64,000 nucleotides of DNA from Halomonas meridiana (GTDB lineage: Bacteria; Pseudomonadota; Gammaproteobacteria; Pseudomonadales; Halomonadaceae): NCBI RefSeq assembly GCF_009846525.1, contig NZ_CP024621.1, forward strand, positions 1,054,001 through 1,118,000. Reading direction: 5' to 3'. Below the pieces are notes generated by a model. That model was not told the DNA's origin. It saw only the letters and a list, made by a program, of their open reading frames with translations, and made no database searches. Shown here in pieces: positions 31,347 to 39,911 of this stretch (positions are counted from its first letter, which is position 1; each line of letters starts with the position of its first letter). Position numbers and translations under genes: made by a program.

Positions 31347-33872
31347 TTAATAGCCCCTTACTGTAATGCTGAAGGTACGCGGCCCGCTGGTGGTGGAAGG
31401 CAGGTTAATAGTGATGCCAAAGCGTGTGAGCGTGGCGCCGATGATATCGGCAGGCCCGACGGCTGCCGACAAGCGTGAGGCGCTGTACTGCGATGCCCTG
31501 TTAGGAAATGTAGTTGGCCAAGGGGCATAGATCTCTGTTTGCCCACCGGGCAACGTGAGGTTCATGCCTTGCTCAATCCAGCCGTTCGGGAGTTCATGCC
31601 AGTAGGATTCGCCTTTGGATATGGGAAAGGCCTCTGAAAGATTACCTGTGTGGTAATAGGTTACCCAGCCAGACCAAGACCCAGTGCTGGAAGTTTTGCG
31701 ATTGACGTAAAGTGTGGGATTGGGAGAGTTACTGTATGCACTGGCGATCGCGAGAAGTGTTTCTCCACCCCCTTCTCGATGATAAAGAACAGCCCCATAG
31801 GCAGAGGATGGCCGATCAGTCACATTCGCATATCTATAAAAGCCTGTTTTCATGCCGGACGTATCTAGTAATGATGCGTTCGGCCAGGCAGGATCCCCGC
31901 CCCCTAAGCCGAATGCTCCGACCGTTAAGAGTTTTCCGATGGAATCGTCTGTATAGCTGTTTTGAACTTGGTTAGCTCTCAGTACACTGCTGTCGACACT
32001 AAGCGTTCGGTTACTCGATAAATTACCACCGCCTGTTAAGCCGCTTCCTGCTGTAATGGTTCTACTAGTACGAACGACACTGCTGTCAACGGATAGAGTT
32101 CTATTCGTTGCAAGACTTCCTCCTCCTTGGAGACCATCGCCGCTAATTACTTGTCTAGAGGTTTCGACGGGATTTAGATTGTCCCCGTGGTACATTTTTA
32201 CCCACGGTTGCCAAGCACTATTGGCGCGCCTTCGCATGTACATCGCGCTAGAGTGAGAGCTGACGAAAATGAGCGTCGTTGTATTACTGTTAATTCCCGA
32301 ACCCACATAGACAGTGCCTCGAGCGAGCTGACTATTTTGTACATCTATTGGCATGTTCAGCGTGTTTTCATCGCATTGATAAAACCCGCTAATGAGTGCT
32401 TTTTCTATGTCGTTATCGGGGGCTAGTACTCCTCCTTTCGAAACGCCGATTCCGAAAGCCCCCACCGCCATTATTTTTCCTGCTGTGTTATCCGTCGGTT
32501 CGGTTTGAATATCGCTTTTTCTTAATACGCTACTGTCCACGCTAATCGTACGGTTGCTTTCTAAGTTACCTCCCCCTTTCAAGCCATCACCGGTGCTAAT
32601 TTGCCTACTGACTTCTACTGGAGATAGGTTCCCAGAGTGGTATAGCTCGACCCATTCGCCCCACTCATTGCTTGCAAAGCTGCGTGTTAGTAACACCGAG
32701 TTAGTGGTGGCTCGTGGTACAGCGATTTGAGTAGCGTTATAAGCTCCTAGTACAAACACGATACCCAATGCCAGCTGCGGTGGCGCGCCTAATGTGCTTG
32801 TATCGAAACGATAAATACCTGTTACGAATAAATCATTTAAGTTGTTTTTGTAAGGAGCGACCCCGCTTCCGATGCCAAAAGCACCTACTTCCATTAGCCG
32901 GTTCGATGTGTTGTCAGTCGCGTTCTCTTGAACATCTCGCGCCGCTGCCGATCCCGTGTTAGTGAGTAATGGATACCGCCCATCGTGATCATCACTCTGA
33001 CGGTGGTCGTTCATCGCCTTGGCTTGCAGCACGGTAGCAGTGCTGCTGGAGGTGCGGCTTGCGGTGGTGCCCATGGTGGCGGAGGCACCGAGGCCTAAGT
33101 TGCTGCGCGCCTGGCTTGGGCTGGGCAGGTCGCTTAGGTTGTTGCCGCGCTGGGGGTAGCGGTTGTCGTGGTCGCCACTGGTGCGGTGGTCGTTCATTGC
33201 CGCCGCTTGTAGCAAAAGCGTGGTGCTGGTGGAGGTGCGTAGCGCAGTGTTTCCGAGCGTGGCCGATGCGCCCAGGCCAAGGTTAACTCGCGCCGTGGCG
33301 GCGCTGGTGAGGTCGGCGAGGTTCTGGCTTTTGGCTAGGCGTGTGTTGGCATTGTCGTTGGCCGACTTCACCGCGCGCGGCGTAGCGGCTTGGTGTTGGG
33401 CGGTGCTGTCGGTGGCATTGCTGAGGGTGACCACGCCAGGGGTGGTGAGGCTGGCGGGTGGGTTACTGAAGCTGATGTCGCCGAATTCCAGGCTGGCCGC
33501 GTCGATGTCGGCCAGCACGACATCGATGGTGAGCAGCATGGTGGAGCCGCTGGACTTTTCGATAATAGGGTCAGCTTGGCCATACACGGCGAACAGGGTG
33601 CCGGACCCGGTAAAAATCCCGAAGCCGCGGATGGTGTAGGTGTCTTGGCCTTCGTCTTTGGCGGTGACGCTGATGGTATCCGGCGCGACGATCTCGCCCG
33701 CGATGCTGCTGACCCGTTTGATTTCACTGGGCAACGCGGTGAGCCCGGCGTTGGGCGTGAACGCGGCGGCGGTAAACCCGATATGGGTGAGCGTGACGGG
33801 GGCGGTGCCGGTGTTGTTGGCGTTGATGATTTCAGCACGCCCAGCGTCGGTGATGGTGATGTTGAGCGCCAT
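31347..33872 (-). CDS. H: Tail fibre protein gpH
   Basis: 841 residues from the ATG at 33872 (GAGGAAT upstream; a longer frame to 33923 lies in gene I). The N-terminal 150 residues are the phage tail-collar/DUF3751 domain that attaches to gpI. Then come two NLGLGASAT(L/M)GxTAxRTS repeats, and three GDGL(K/Q)GGG-NRT(I/L)SVDSSV repeats spaced by globular segments with matching sequence (GAFGIG, FYxxD/N). The C-terminus is unique and should bind the host receptor. The 3' two thirds is less GC-rich than the 5' third, which suggests past exchange of the receptor-binding part. Confidence 0.9.
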   Translation of the reverse strand: MALNITITDAGRAEIINANNTGTAPVTLTHIGFTAAAFTPNAGLTALPSEIKRVSSIAGEIVAPDTISVTAKDEGQDTYTIRGFGIFTGSGTLFAVYGQADPIIEKSSGSTMLLTIDVVLADIDAASLEFGDISFSNPPASLTTPGVVTLSNATDSTAQHQAATPRAVKSANDNANTRLAKSQNLADLTSAATARVNLGLGASATLGNTALRTSTSTTLLLQAAAMNDHRTSGDHDNRYPQRGNNLSDLPSPSQARSNLGLGASATMGTTASRTSSSTATVLQAKAMNDHRQSDDHDGRYPLLTNTGSAAARDVQENATDNTSNRLMEVGAFGIGSGVAPYKNNLNDLFVTGIYRFDTSTLGAPPQLALGIVFVLGAYNATQIAVPRATTNSVLLTRSFASNEWGEWVELYHSGNLSPVEVSRQISTGDGLKGGGNLESNRTISVDSSVLRKSDIQTEPTDNTAGKIMAVGAFGIGVSKGGVLAPDNDIEKALISGFYQCDENTLNMPIDVQNSQLARGTVYVGSGINSNTTTLIFVSSHSSAMYMRRRANSAWQPWVKMYHGDNLNPVETSRQVISGDGLQGGGSLATNRTLSVDSSVVRTSRTITAGSGLTGGGNLSSNRTLSVDSSVLRANQVQNSYTDDSIGKLLTVGAFGLGGGDPAWPNASLLDTSGMKTGFYRYANVTDRPSSAYGAVLYHREGGGETLLAIASAYSNSPNPTLYVNRKTSSTGSWSGWVTYYHTGNLSEAFPISKGESYWHELPNGWIEQGMNLTLPGGQTEIYAPWPTTFPNRASQYSASRLSAAVGPADIIGATLTRFGITINLPSTTSGPRTFSITVRGY

Positions 33873-33873
33873 G

Positions 33874-34407
33874 TTATTCCTCGGTCTGTAAGCGTCGATA
33901 AAGGATGGGGCGGGCGGCGGCATACGTGCCGATGCCCCCTTCGGCGGCGATGCCTGCGATTAGGGTGAAGTGGCTGCGCACGGGTTTGACGCGGTGAACT
34001 TCTTGGATGATGTCGTCTTGTAGTTCGGCGGCGTTGTTGTCGGCGCGCACGGTGAGCACCAGTTCAAACGTGTGCGGTGTGCCTTTGGGCTCGGTTTGCC
34101 ACCATTCGCGGATTGCCACGCCCGCGCCGAAACTCTCGACTACGCGGCGCACCGATTGCGCGGTGCCCCGGCGGCGGTGGATCTCGACGGCTTGGCGGAT
34201 GCGTTCGCGCTTGATGCGCTCGGACCAGTAGGGCTTCCATGCGGCGACGCCGAGCGACCACGCGAGCCAGGGGAGTAGCTCGGTGGGGCAGTTATCCGGG
34301 TTCCATAGGTCGCGCAGCGGCGTGGGGACGTCTGACACGCGAGCGGTGGCTTCTGCGGCGCTCTTTTCTAACGCGGTGGCGTTGGCGGGTAGCAGGTGGT
34401 TACTCAT
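33874..34407 (-). CDS. I: Baseplate protein gpI
   Basis: 177 residues starting MSNHLLPANATALEKSAAEA, eight bases inside the gpJ 3' end. The family motif LWNPDNCPTELLPWLAWSLG is clear. It joins the fibre to the baseplate wedge. Confidence 0.92.
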   Translation of the reverse strand: MSNHLLPANATALEKSAAEATARVSDVPTPLRDLWNPDNCPTELLPWLAWSLGVAAWKPYWSERIKRERIRQAVEIHRRRGTAQSVRRVVESFGAGVAIREWWQTEPKGTPHTFELVLTVRADNNAAELQDDIIQEVHRVKPVRSHFTLIAGIAAEGGIGTYAAARPILYRRLQTEE

Positions 34408-35290
34408 GTACGCCCCCATCGGTGAGCGCGATAGCGGTGCAGTAGGCGGCTTGCTGTCGGTTGACGTTGATCGTGGCCGAAGGGCTTGCCAGCTCGACAC
34501 GCTGGACGCCTGCGCGGTGCAGGGCGGCGTAAACGCCTGACAGGGTGATGTCCATGCCTAGCCGGTGTTGGCGATCCGCGTAGCGTTGAGCTTCCGCTTG
34601 TGCTTCGGCGAGGACGACTTGGCTATCTGGCCCCGGCTGAAAGTAGAGCGTGGCGGCGATGGTGTAGGGCACGATCTCGGCCCCTTGCACCGTGACGTGA
34701 TCCGTCAGCGGGCGCACCGTTTCGGCGCTGACGGCTTGCTCCACAGCATCGAGCAGCTCGGGCGGTGCGGTGCCGTCGCCCTCACGGCCTAGCACGGTGA
34801 CGACGACATCACCGGGGGCGGGGCTGGTGGCACTGGCGTCTAATACGCTGCCGCTGGCGGAGAGGGCATGGAATATGTAGGCGCCTTCTGGCCCTGCGGT
34901 TGATAGCCCTTCGAGAGAAAGCAGAATCCGCCGGCGGAAGTCGGGGTTGGTTTCGTACTCCGGTGGTACCGGAGGAATAGCTGCGGGGTCGCCTGCGTAG
35001 GTTTGCAGCCGTTTGACGTTGAAGAGCGCGCCGAGGTTGTCGAGGTCTTCGTCTTCGGAGTAGGCCAGCATGACGGCGCGGGCGGCTTGGTTGACCCGCT
35101 GGCGAACCAACATTTCCCGATAGGCGGCGACTTCCAGCACTTTGTAGATGGGGTCGGACTCGGCGGGTACGTCAAATTCAGGGTAACGGCCGACCAGGTC
35201 AGCGAGCAGCTCTGCCAGAATCTCTTCGTAGTCGATGGTTTCGACCACGTTAGGCACGGGCAGTTGTGAAAGATCAATCGCAGTGCTCAT
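34400..35290 (-). CDS. J: Baseplate wedge protein gpJ
   Basis: 296 residues; T4 gp6-like/Baseplate_J family with LSQLPVPNVVETIDYEEILA and FRRRILLSLEGLSTAGPEGA. It builds the baseplate wedge with gpW. Its ATG overlaps the gpW stop as ATGA. Confidence 0.94.
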   Translation of the reverse strand: MSTAIDLSQLPVPNVVETIDYEEILAELLADLVGRYPEFDVPAESDPIYKVLEVAAYREMLVRQRVNQAARAVMLAYSEDEDLDNLGALFNVKRLQTYAGDPAAIPPVPPEYETNPDFRRRILLSLEGLSTAGPEGAYIFHALSASGSVLDASATSPAPGDVVVTVLGREGDGTAPPELLDAVEQAVSAETVRPLTDHVTVQGAEIVPYTIAATLYFQPGPDSQVVLAEAQAEAQRYADRQHRLGMDITLSGVYAALHRAGVQRVELASPSATINVNRQQAAYCTAIALTDGGVHE

Positions 35291-35625
35291 GCCAGGGGCA
35301 CTCCTACGTTCATGGCTTGGCCATCGGCAGTGCGGCCTTGCAGCTCGATCACCACGGCACCGTGTTGCTGGGTGTCGACGGTGCGGCGCGCGCCGGTGAT
35401 TTGAATGCGTGGTTCCCAGCGGGTGACGGCGATGATGGTGGCGGCGTAGACCTGCATGAGGAGGGCGTCATTCATGGGCATGTCGAGCAGCTCGGGCACA
35501 AGGCTGCCGTAGTCGCGGCGCATGACGCGGGAGCCGATGGGCGTGGTGATGATGTCGTCAACGCTTTGGCGGATGTGGTCGATGCCATCCAGCCGCTTGC
35601 CTGTTTGGACGTTCATGCCGGGCAT
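35287..35625 (-). CDS. W: Baseplate protein gpW (gp25-like)
   Basis: 112 residues with the gp25 lysozyme-like fold signature (DDIITTPIGSRVMRRDYGS; TIIAVTRWEPRIQI). Nucleates sheath assembly on the baseplate. One base is shared with the gpV stop (TAATG). Confidence 0.93.
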   Translation of the reverse strand: MPGMNVQTGKRLDGIDHIRQSVDDIITTPIGSRVMRRDYGSLVPELLDMPMNDALLMQVYAATIIAVTRWEPRIQITGARRTVDTQQHGAVVIELQGRTADGQAMNVGVPLA

Positions 35626-36194
35626 TAGATGGGCTCTCCTGTGTTCGCGGGGCCGGGTTGAATGCCGCCGTGCTTGTGGTCGCTACCGGTGTTTTTACCG
35701 TTGTGGGTATGGGTACCGCCCTGCTGGCTGTAGCTGCCTTCGCGCTGCATATCGCCTTTGTGCTGGATGCCGCCTACCCACTGCGTGCCGCCGGGGGCGG
35801 TGATTTCGATGGAGCCCGGCAGGTTGATGCGTAGCACGCTGTTGGCATGGTCGTATTCAAACAGGGCGCTATCGGGAAACGCGCGGCTGATTTTGCCGGG
35901 GTCATTGGTCGGTGGTTGGGCGCTGAATTGGAACAGGCTGGGCATGGCCACGCCGTTGGCGAGATCCCCGCCGGGAGAGAGGATCATTACCTGTTCGCCA
36001 ACGGTGGGCGGGTTCCAATCGCGGGTAGTGCCCGCGCGGCCACCGGCCCAGGGTAGCCAACCGGTGAGCAGATCCCCCGAGCGCACGCGCACGGTGGGCA
36101 GGCGTTCACCCGCCGCGCCGTGGTCCACCTCGGCGATGGCACCGAAGCGAATGAGGTTTTGAATCAGGCGGAGTAGTTCGGCGACGTTGTTCAT
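35625..36194 (-). CDS. V: Membrane-piercing baseplate spike gpV
   Basis: 189 residues. OB-fold N-terminus (RFGAIAEVDHGAAGERLPTV), then a beta-helix region (NSVLRINLPGSIEITAPGG) and the iron-binding tip with GTHTHNGKNTGSDHKHG. The HTH...HKH histidines match those that bind an iron ion in P2 gpV. The protein forms the trimeric needle that pierces the outer membrane. Confidence 0.94.
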   Translation of the reverse strand: MNNVAELLRLIQNLIRFGAIAEVDHGAAGERLPTVRVRSGDLLTGWLPWAGGRAGTTRDWNPPTVGEQVMILSPGGDLANGVAMPSLFQFSAQPPTNDPGKISRAFPDSALFEYDHANSVLRINLPGSIEITAPGGTQWVGGIQHKGDMQREGSYSQQGGTHTHNGKNTGSDHKHGGIQPGPANTGEPI

Positions 36195-36272
36195 GCCACC
36201 AATGGTGTGAGGCTTGCGCGCGTATGGGTAGCGGTTGGCGTTGTGCCAGCCTTGCAGGACAAGCGGCGGGGG

Positions 36273-36740
36273 CTAGCTGGGCGGCGACAGGTGGTTCAGG
36301 ACGCTTTCAGCGATGTGATCGGCGTCTTTGGCGGTGATGCCGATCAGCTCACGGCGAGCGTATTGGTGCTGTGGGCCGCCTTTCTCGACGCGGTCGCGCA
36401 GCCCGTAGTGATGCACGCGGGCGATGCGGGCGACGCGACCCAAAAAGCCCACGGCGGCTTCGTCGGCGGTGGTTTTGATCTTGAGGTATTTGGCCGTGCG
36501 CAGTCCCGTGAACATCACTTTGCGGCGGATGGCTCCGCTTCGGCCGCGTAGCTGTTTGCGTGGTTCAAACGGTGTGCCGTCGGGGTTGGTTTGAGCCTTG
36601 ATGCGCTCGCGATTGGCAATACGCAGATCCCGCGCCACTTCTCTGGCCAGCACGCGTCGCTCTTTGGCGCTTAGGCTTTCGATCAGCGGCGTTAGCCAGT
36701 TATCCAACTGCTGCAGCTCTTGTTCGAGGTCGGTACTCAT
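36273..36740 (-). CDS. S: Tail completion protein gpS
   Basis: 155 residues, Phage_tail_S/virion morphogenesis family: LDNWLTPLIESLSAKERRVL and ANRERIKAQTNPDGTPFEPR. Its start overlaps the gpR stop as ATGA. A 78-base gap separates it from gpV. Confidence 0.9.
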   Translation of the reverse strand: MSTDLEQELQQLDNWLTPLIESLSAKERRVLAREVARDLRIANRERIKAQTNPDGTPFEPRKQLRGRSGAIRRKVMFTGLRTAKYLKIKTTADEAAVGFLGRVARIARVHHYGLRDRVEKGGPQHQYARRELIGITAKDADHIAESVLNHLSPPS

Positions 36741-37222
36741 GCGGGGCTATCCCATTCCGCTACAAGATCATGCTCTGCATTTTCGGGGTGCTTGATATAG
36801 AGCTGCCAGTGTTTGGCGGGGCAGGCATCGGCGGGGTACTCGGGCATGCGGTGCTCGGCGTTGATGCGGCCGGTACTGCAATCCACTTTCGCCACGACGC
36901 GCTCGGTGAGGCGCACGGTCAGCGCGAGATCCCAGTGGGTGTTGCTGAGGATCTCGGCTTCAATCTGTACCGCCTCTTCTTCGATGAAATCCGGCTGGTA
37001 GGTGTTGAGCCACTGCAGTAGTGGGACCATGACCGTGTCGAGGCTGCCGCTGTAGTCGGTGATGATGATTTGAGCTTCGACGGTGTATTGGTGGGTCAGG
37101 TTTGTGCCGCGCGAAAACTTCACCTTGCCATCGTTCACGAAGGTGTGGAGCTGCTCGGGGTTTCGGCGCAGCTCTTCGACCGATGCGAGTAGGTGTTGGC
37201 GTAGGGATTGGAGTTTGATCAT
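36737..37222 (-). CDS. R: Tail completion protein gpR
   Basis: 161 residues of the P2 GpR family (LRQHLLASVEELRRNPEQLH; TYQPDFIEEEAVQIEAEILS). Needed at the head-proximal end of the tail. Overlaps the Rz1-like stop by four bases. Confidence 0.92.
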   Translation of the reverse strand: MIKLQSLRQHLLASVEELRRNPEQLHTFVNDGKVKFSRGTNLTHQYTVEAQIIITDYSGSLDTVMVPLLQWLNTYQPDFIEEEAVQIEAEILSNTHWDLALTVRLTERVVAKVDCSTGRINAEHRMPEYPADACPAKHWQLYIKHPENAEHDLVAEWDSPA

Positions 37223-37461
37223 TGGAGCGACTCGACTAGGCCGTTATGGCGGGTTGCGCAGCCGTGATATTCAGCTGCCCAGGCTGTCATCGTGAGCGTG
37301 ACATCGCTGCCGGTGCCGTCGGTGAGTGGCGGTAGGGTGTCAGGGCAGCGCTGCATCAAGTTCTGCTGTATCGGGCTGGGTTCCTGCGGCGGCGTGGTTG
37401 AGCAGGCGGATAACGTTAGGCTCAAGGCACACGCGCTGGTAAATCGGCTTTTGAATTTCAC
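37219..37461 (-). CDS. lysC: Rz1-like outer-membrane spanin lipoprotein (LysC)
   Basis: 80 residues from a GTG with AGGGGA seven bases upstream: VKFKSRFTSACALSLTLSAC, a lipoprotein signal with LSAC as the lipobox (Cys20), then a Pro-rich part (STTPPQEPSPIQQ) and a short C-terminus. It overlaps the end of the Rz-like gene by 122 bases in another frame, the usual nested spanin arrangement. Confidence 0.87.
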   Translation of the reverse strand: MKFKSRFTSACALSLTLSACSTTPPQEPSPIQQNLMQRCPDTLPPLTDGTGSDVTLTMTAWAAEYHGCATRHNGLVESLQ

Positions 37462-37690
37462 GAATGATTCCCCTATCGATGACCCGCTCATTGGCCTGCA
37501 GCTCTGCCAGGCGCGTTTCGACGTTGGCGGCGATCTCGGATTCGCGCGCCATGGCAGCGTTGATGGCTTGCTGGGCAGCGCGCTCGGCGGTGAGGGCGTG
37601 GCTGTCGTTTTGCCAGTTGGCGACTTGCCAGCCAGCGGCGAAGGTGGTGGCCAGCGCGGCGGCGCTGGCTAACAGGACTAGCTTGTTCAT
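37340..37690 (-). CDS. lysB: Rz-like inner-membrane spanin (LysB)
   Basis: 116 residues. One N-terminal membrane helix (KLVLLASAAALATTFAAGWQ) and a periplasmic coiled coil (ALTAERAAQQAINAAMARES). With the Rz1-like protein it fuses the two membranes at lysis. Overlaps the endolysin stop by four bases. Confidence 0.88.
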   Translation of the reverse strand: MNKLVLLASAAALATTFAAGWQVANWQNDSHALTAERAAQQAINAAMARESEIAANVETRLAELQANERVIDRGIIREIQKPIYQRVCLEPNVIRLLNHAAAGTQPDTAELDAALP

Positions 37691-38499
37691 GCGGCCAACC
37701 TCAAGCCTTGTGTGTGGCGGCGGTAGGCGGCGGCTAGCTTGGTGTCGTAGTCGTTGGCGGCGTAGTTGGGGCCGTTATAGCGGCTGGCGAAGTCTGCCCA
37801 ATCGTGGCGGCGCAGGGCGGCATGAATCGCCTTATCTTTTTCGATAAAGCGCACGAAGGCATCTAGCTGGTTGGCTTCGTTGATGGCCATGTCGGCGGCG
37901 TAGTTTTCTGCGGACTCATACCCCAGGCGTTTCCAGTGAAAGCCCATGATCTGGAACAGCCCCCAGCTTGCCGACTCAATCGACGCTGCACCGTGAATCT
38001 TGCCCGCGCGTTCGCGGCGGTTGTGCTCCCAGTGACCACCGAGATAACCGCCGGGACTGGCATTGACGATGTCGGGCATCGCGTGTTGATACGGCATGGG
38101 GTTAATCGCGTGATGCTGTAACTGACGGCGCATGATGTGGCGTTCAAACAGAATGACCGGCGCACCGTTGCGTGGCCCCCCAAAATGAAACCCGCTACCA
38201 CGACTCTCAACTTCATTCACTGCCATGACGGCCGCTAACTCCACGCCTAGCCGATCTGCTGCGTCGACGAGATCCACTTGTCGCAGCATTCGTTCATTTT
38301 TCTGGCCATGCAGCGCGGCGCGGGTTTTCGGCCCTGCGATGCCGTCAACGACTAGGCCTTGTGAGCGCTGGTAGCCGCGCACGGCTTGCTCGGTTTTCGG
38401 GCCGAAGTGGCCGTCGATGCTCAGCGGGTAACCGTTGGCTTTTAGCTCGCGCTGCAGCGCGGTGACACTGGGACCGATGGAGCCTTGGCGTAGCAACAT
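37687..38499 (-). CDS. Endolysin: peptidoglycan-binding domain plus N-acetylmuramidase
   Basis: 270 residues. PG_binding_1 repeat at residues 5-62 (GPSVTALQRELKANGYPLSI, GPKTEQAVRGYQRSQGL), then a DUF3380/muramidase domain (about 75-265) with NEVESRGSGF (likely catalytic Glu97) and SASWGLFQIMGFHW. It cuts the glycan backbone. P2's own endolysin LysK is unrelated in fold, so the lysis cassette is swapped. No signal peptide, so it depends on the holin next to it. Confidence 0.92.
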   Translation of the reverse strand: MLLRQGSIGPSVTALQRELKANGYPLSIDGHFGPKTEQAVRGYQRSQGLVVDGIAGPKTRAALHGQKNERMLRQVDLVDAADRLGVELAAVMAVNEVESRGSGFHFGGPRNGAPVILFERHIMRRQLQHHAINPMPYQHAMPDIVNASPGGYLGGHWEHNRRERAGKIHGAASIESASWGLFQIMGFHWKRLGYESAENYAADMAINEANQLDAFVRFIEKDKAIHAALRRHDWADFASRYNGPNYAANDYDTKLAAAYRRHTQGLRLAA

Positions 38500-38500
38500 G

Positions 38501-38773
38501 CTATTGCCTCCGTAGTGGGCGGATGAGGTGGGCGACGTTGCCGCCGGTGCGGATGAGGCCGATGGCCAGCGCTACTAGGGTGATAGCGATCACCCAGCGC
38601 ACGGCGTCATGGGATGGTGGCCCCATGACGGCTAGATACGTGGTGGCCACCACTAACAGCCATGACAGCAGGGCGATGCCAGGGCGATAGCGTGCAGTGC
38701 GGCGGCGAAAGGTGAGCAACCGCGCCAGGATCACGAGCGCAGCGGCTAATGTGATGGCATCAACGATGTTCAC
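38501..38773 (-). CDS. Holin-like membrane protein (90 residues)
   Basis: Three hydrophobic segments: VDAITLAAALVILARLLTF, IALLSWLLVVATTYLAVMG and RWVIAITLVALAIGLI. A basic C-terminus follows (RPLRRQ). It fits Phage_holin_3 superfamily and lies directly before the endolysin. One of two candidate holins; the other may be an antiholin. Confidence 0.8.
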   Translation of the reverse strand: MNIVDAITLAAALVILARLLTFRRRTARYRPGIALLSWLLVVATTYLAVMGPPSHDAVRWVIAITLVALAIGLIRTGGNVAHLIRPLRRQ

Positions 38774-39114
38774 TTACGGCCCCCAAGCCAGGCTTTCAGG
38801 TCGAGCGTTTTTACTCCTTCAATCGCTCTTAGCCCGGCGGTTACGGAAACGGCGGATGCAATGAACGCGGCTACGGCAGAGTGCTCGAGCATGCTGCCTA
38901 GCGTGGCAGGGCCGCCGAGGTACCCCACCCAAAAACTGATGAACAGGTAGGCCAGGCGCTCCAGAATGCCTAGCTCTTTGGCGCTGATGACGAATAGCGT
39001 GGCGCCGCAAAATGCGCCTACGACTGCATTGGCGTCGATGCCGGGCAGCATGCCGATCACCAACGCGGCGAGCGATGCGGTACCGGCGGCAGCGGCGGTT
39101 GATGGTTCGGCCAT
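38770..39114 (-). CDS. Putative phage holin (114 residues)
   Basis: Hydrophobic segments at about 14-34, 37-50, 58-75 and 80-95 with Ala-rich N-terminus (EPSTAAAAGTASLAALVIGM), typical of the putative phage holin family next to gpX. Overlaps the 90-residue holin-like gene as ATGA. Confidence 0.82.
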   Translation of the reverse strand: MAEPSTAAAAGTASLAALVIGMLPGIDANAVVGAFCGATLFVISAKELGILERLAYLFISFWVGYLGGPATLGSMLEHSAVAAFIASAVSVTAGLRAIEGVKTLDLKAWLGGRK

Positions 39115-39133
39115 GGGTTCCCCTTGTGTTCGT

Positions 39134-39349
39134 TCAGCTCCAGAGCTGGATTTTTGGCTTTTTGGTTTCGCGGGTGTCCGGTGGCGGCGGTAGCGTGACC
39201 GGCGTTCCCTCTTTGAGCAACGGGCCTTGCTCGGCCAGGTGCGGGTTTAGCTGCAGCGTTTGCTCAGTAATCGCTGCCGTTCTGCCGTACACGCGGTAGA
39301 GCAGGGCGTCTAACGTTTCGCCCTGGTGGGCGCGCACGATGCGGTTCAT
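39134..39349 (-). CDS. X: Tail protein gpX
   Basis: 71 residues starting MNRIVRAHQGETLDALLYRV, a LysM-like fold (GDTLDxL...) of the phage tail protein X family, as in P2. Overlaps gpL by four bases. A longer frame to 39400 lies within gpL and is not used. Confidence 0.9.
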   Translation of the reverse strand: MNRIVRAHQGETLDALLYRVYGRTAAITEQTLQLNPHLAEQGPLLKEGTPVTLPPPPDTRETKKPKIQLWS

Positions 39350-39816
39350 ATCAGCTCGACCGTGGTGTGGTTGATGCCGGTCAGCTCTGCGATGGCCCAA
39401 CGGGCATCGGCGCGGTAGTCGTCTGCCGCGAGGTCTTTGGCTTCGCCGCGTTCGTCGCCTTCGCCTGTTGCGGAAGCATCGCGGTAGCGTTCTAGGAGAT
39501 CCGCCTGTGCTTGTGCGTAGACGGCGCGGCGGTAGAGCAGCTGGAGATCGCCGGGGGTCTGCCAGTTTTCGACCGGTACTTCGTCAATCGTGGCGCGGCC
39601 GCTTTCCTGCTGTTCGGCTTGGTAGTCGGCCAACTGGCGGTTTACATCTGCCATGGCGGCGCGCAGCGATTGTGTTAGTCGCTTGGGCGTGACGCTGTGC
39701 ACGCGCTCTTCTTCACGGAAGTCGTTGGGGTTTATTTCTGGCCAAAAGCCGTTGTTGGCGATGGGCTCTAGCGTTGGGCTAGGCGGGTTAGTGCCGTGGG
39801 CGATCATGCTGGCCAC
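39346..39816 (-). CDS. L: Head completion/stabilisation protein gpL
   Basis: 156 residues of the P2 GpL family; WPEINPNDFREEERVHSVTP and the C-terminal RYRADARWAIAELTGINHTT-like part (DYRADARWAIAELTG) match. It finishes the head after DNA packaging. A 95-base gap, holding no gene, separates it from gpM. Confidence 0.92.
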   Translation of the reverse strand: MASMIAHGTNPPSPTLEPIANNGFWPEINPNDFREEERVHSVTPKRLTQSLRAAMADVNRQLADYQAEQQESGRATIDEVPVENWQTPGDLQLLYRRAVYAQAQADLLERYRDASATGEGDERGEAKDLAADDYRADARWAIAELTGINHTTVELI

Positions 39817-39911
39817 CTGTTAAGAAAGAAGGGGGTGGACCGCTTCGCGCGAGGCTGAAAGCCCTTGCTTGGCGGTGCCCCCTTGCCGTCGGGGTGCGAC
39901 TCGGTTGGGCG

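Noticed and set aside
31900-32640. Regular repeats suggesting a CRISPR-like array
   Set aside because: They lie in frame in the tail fibre gene, are spaced by coding modules of unequal size, and encode GDGLxGGG-type protein repeats.
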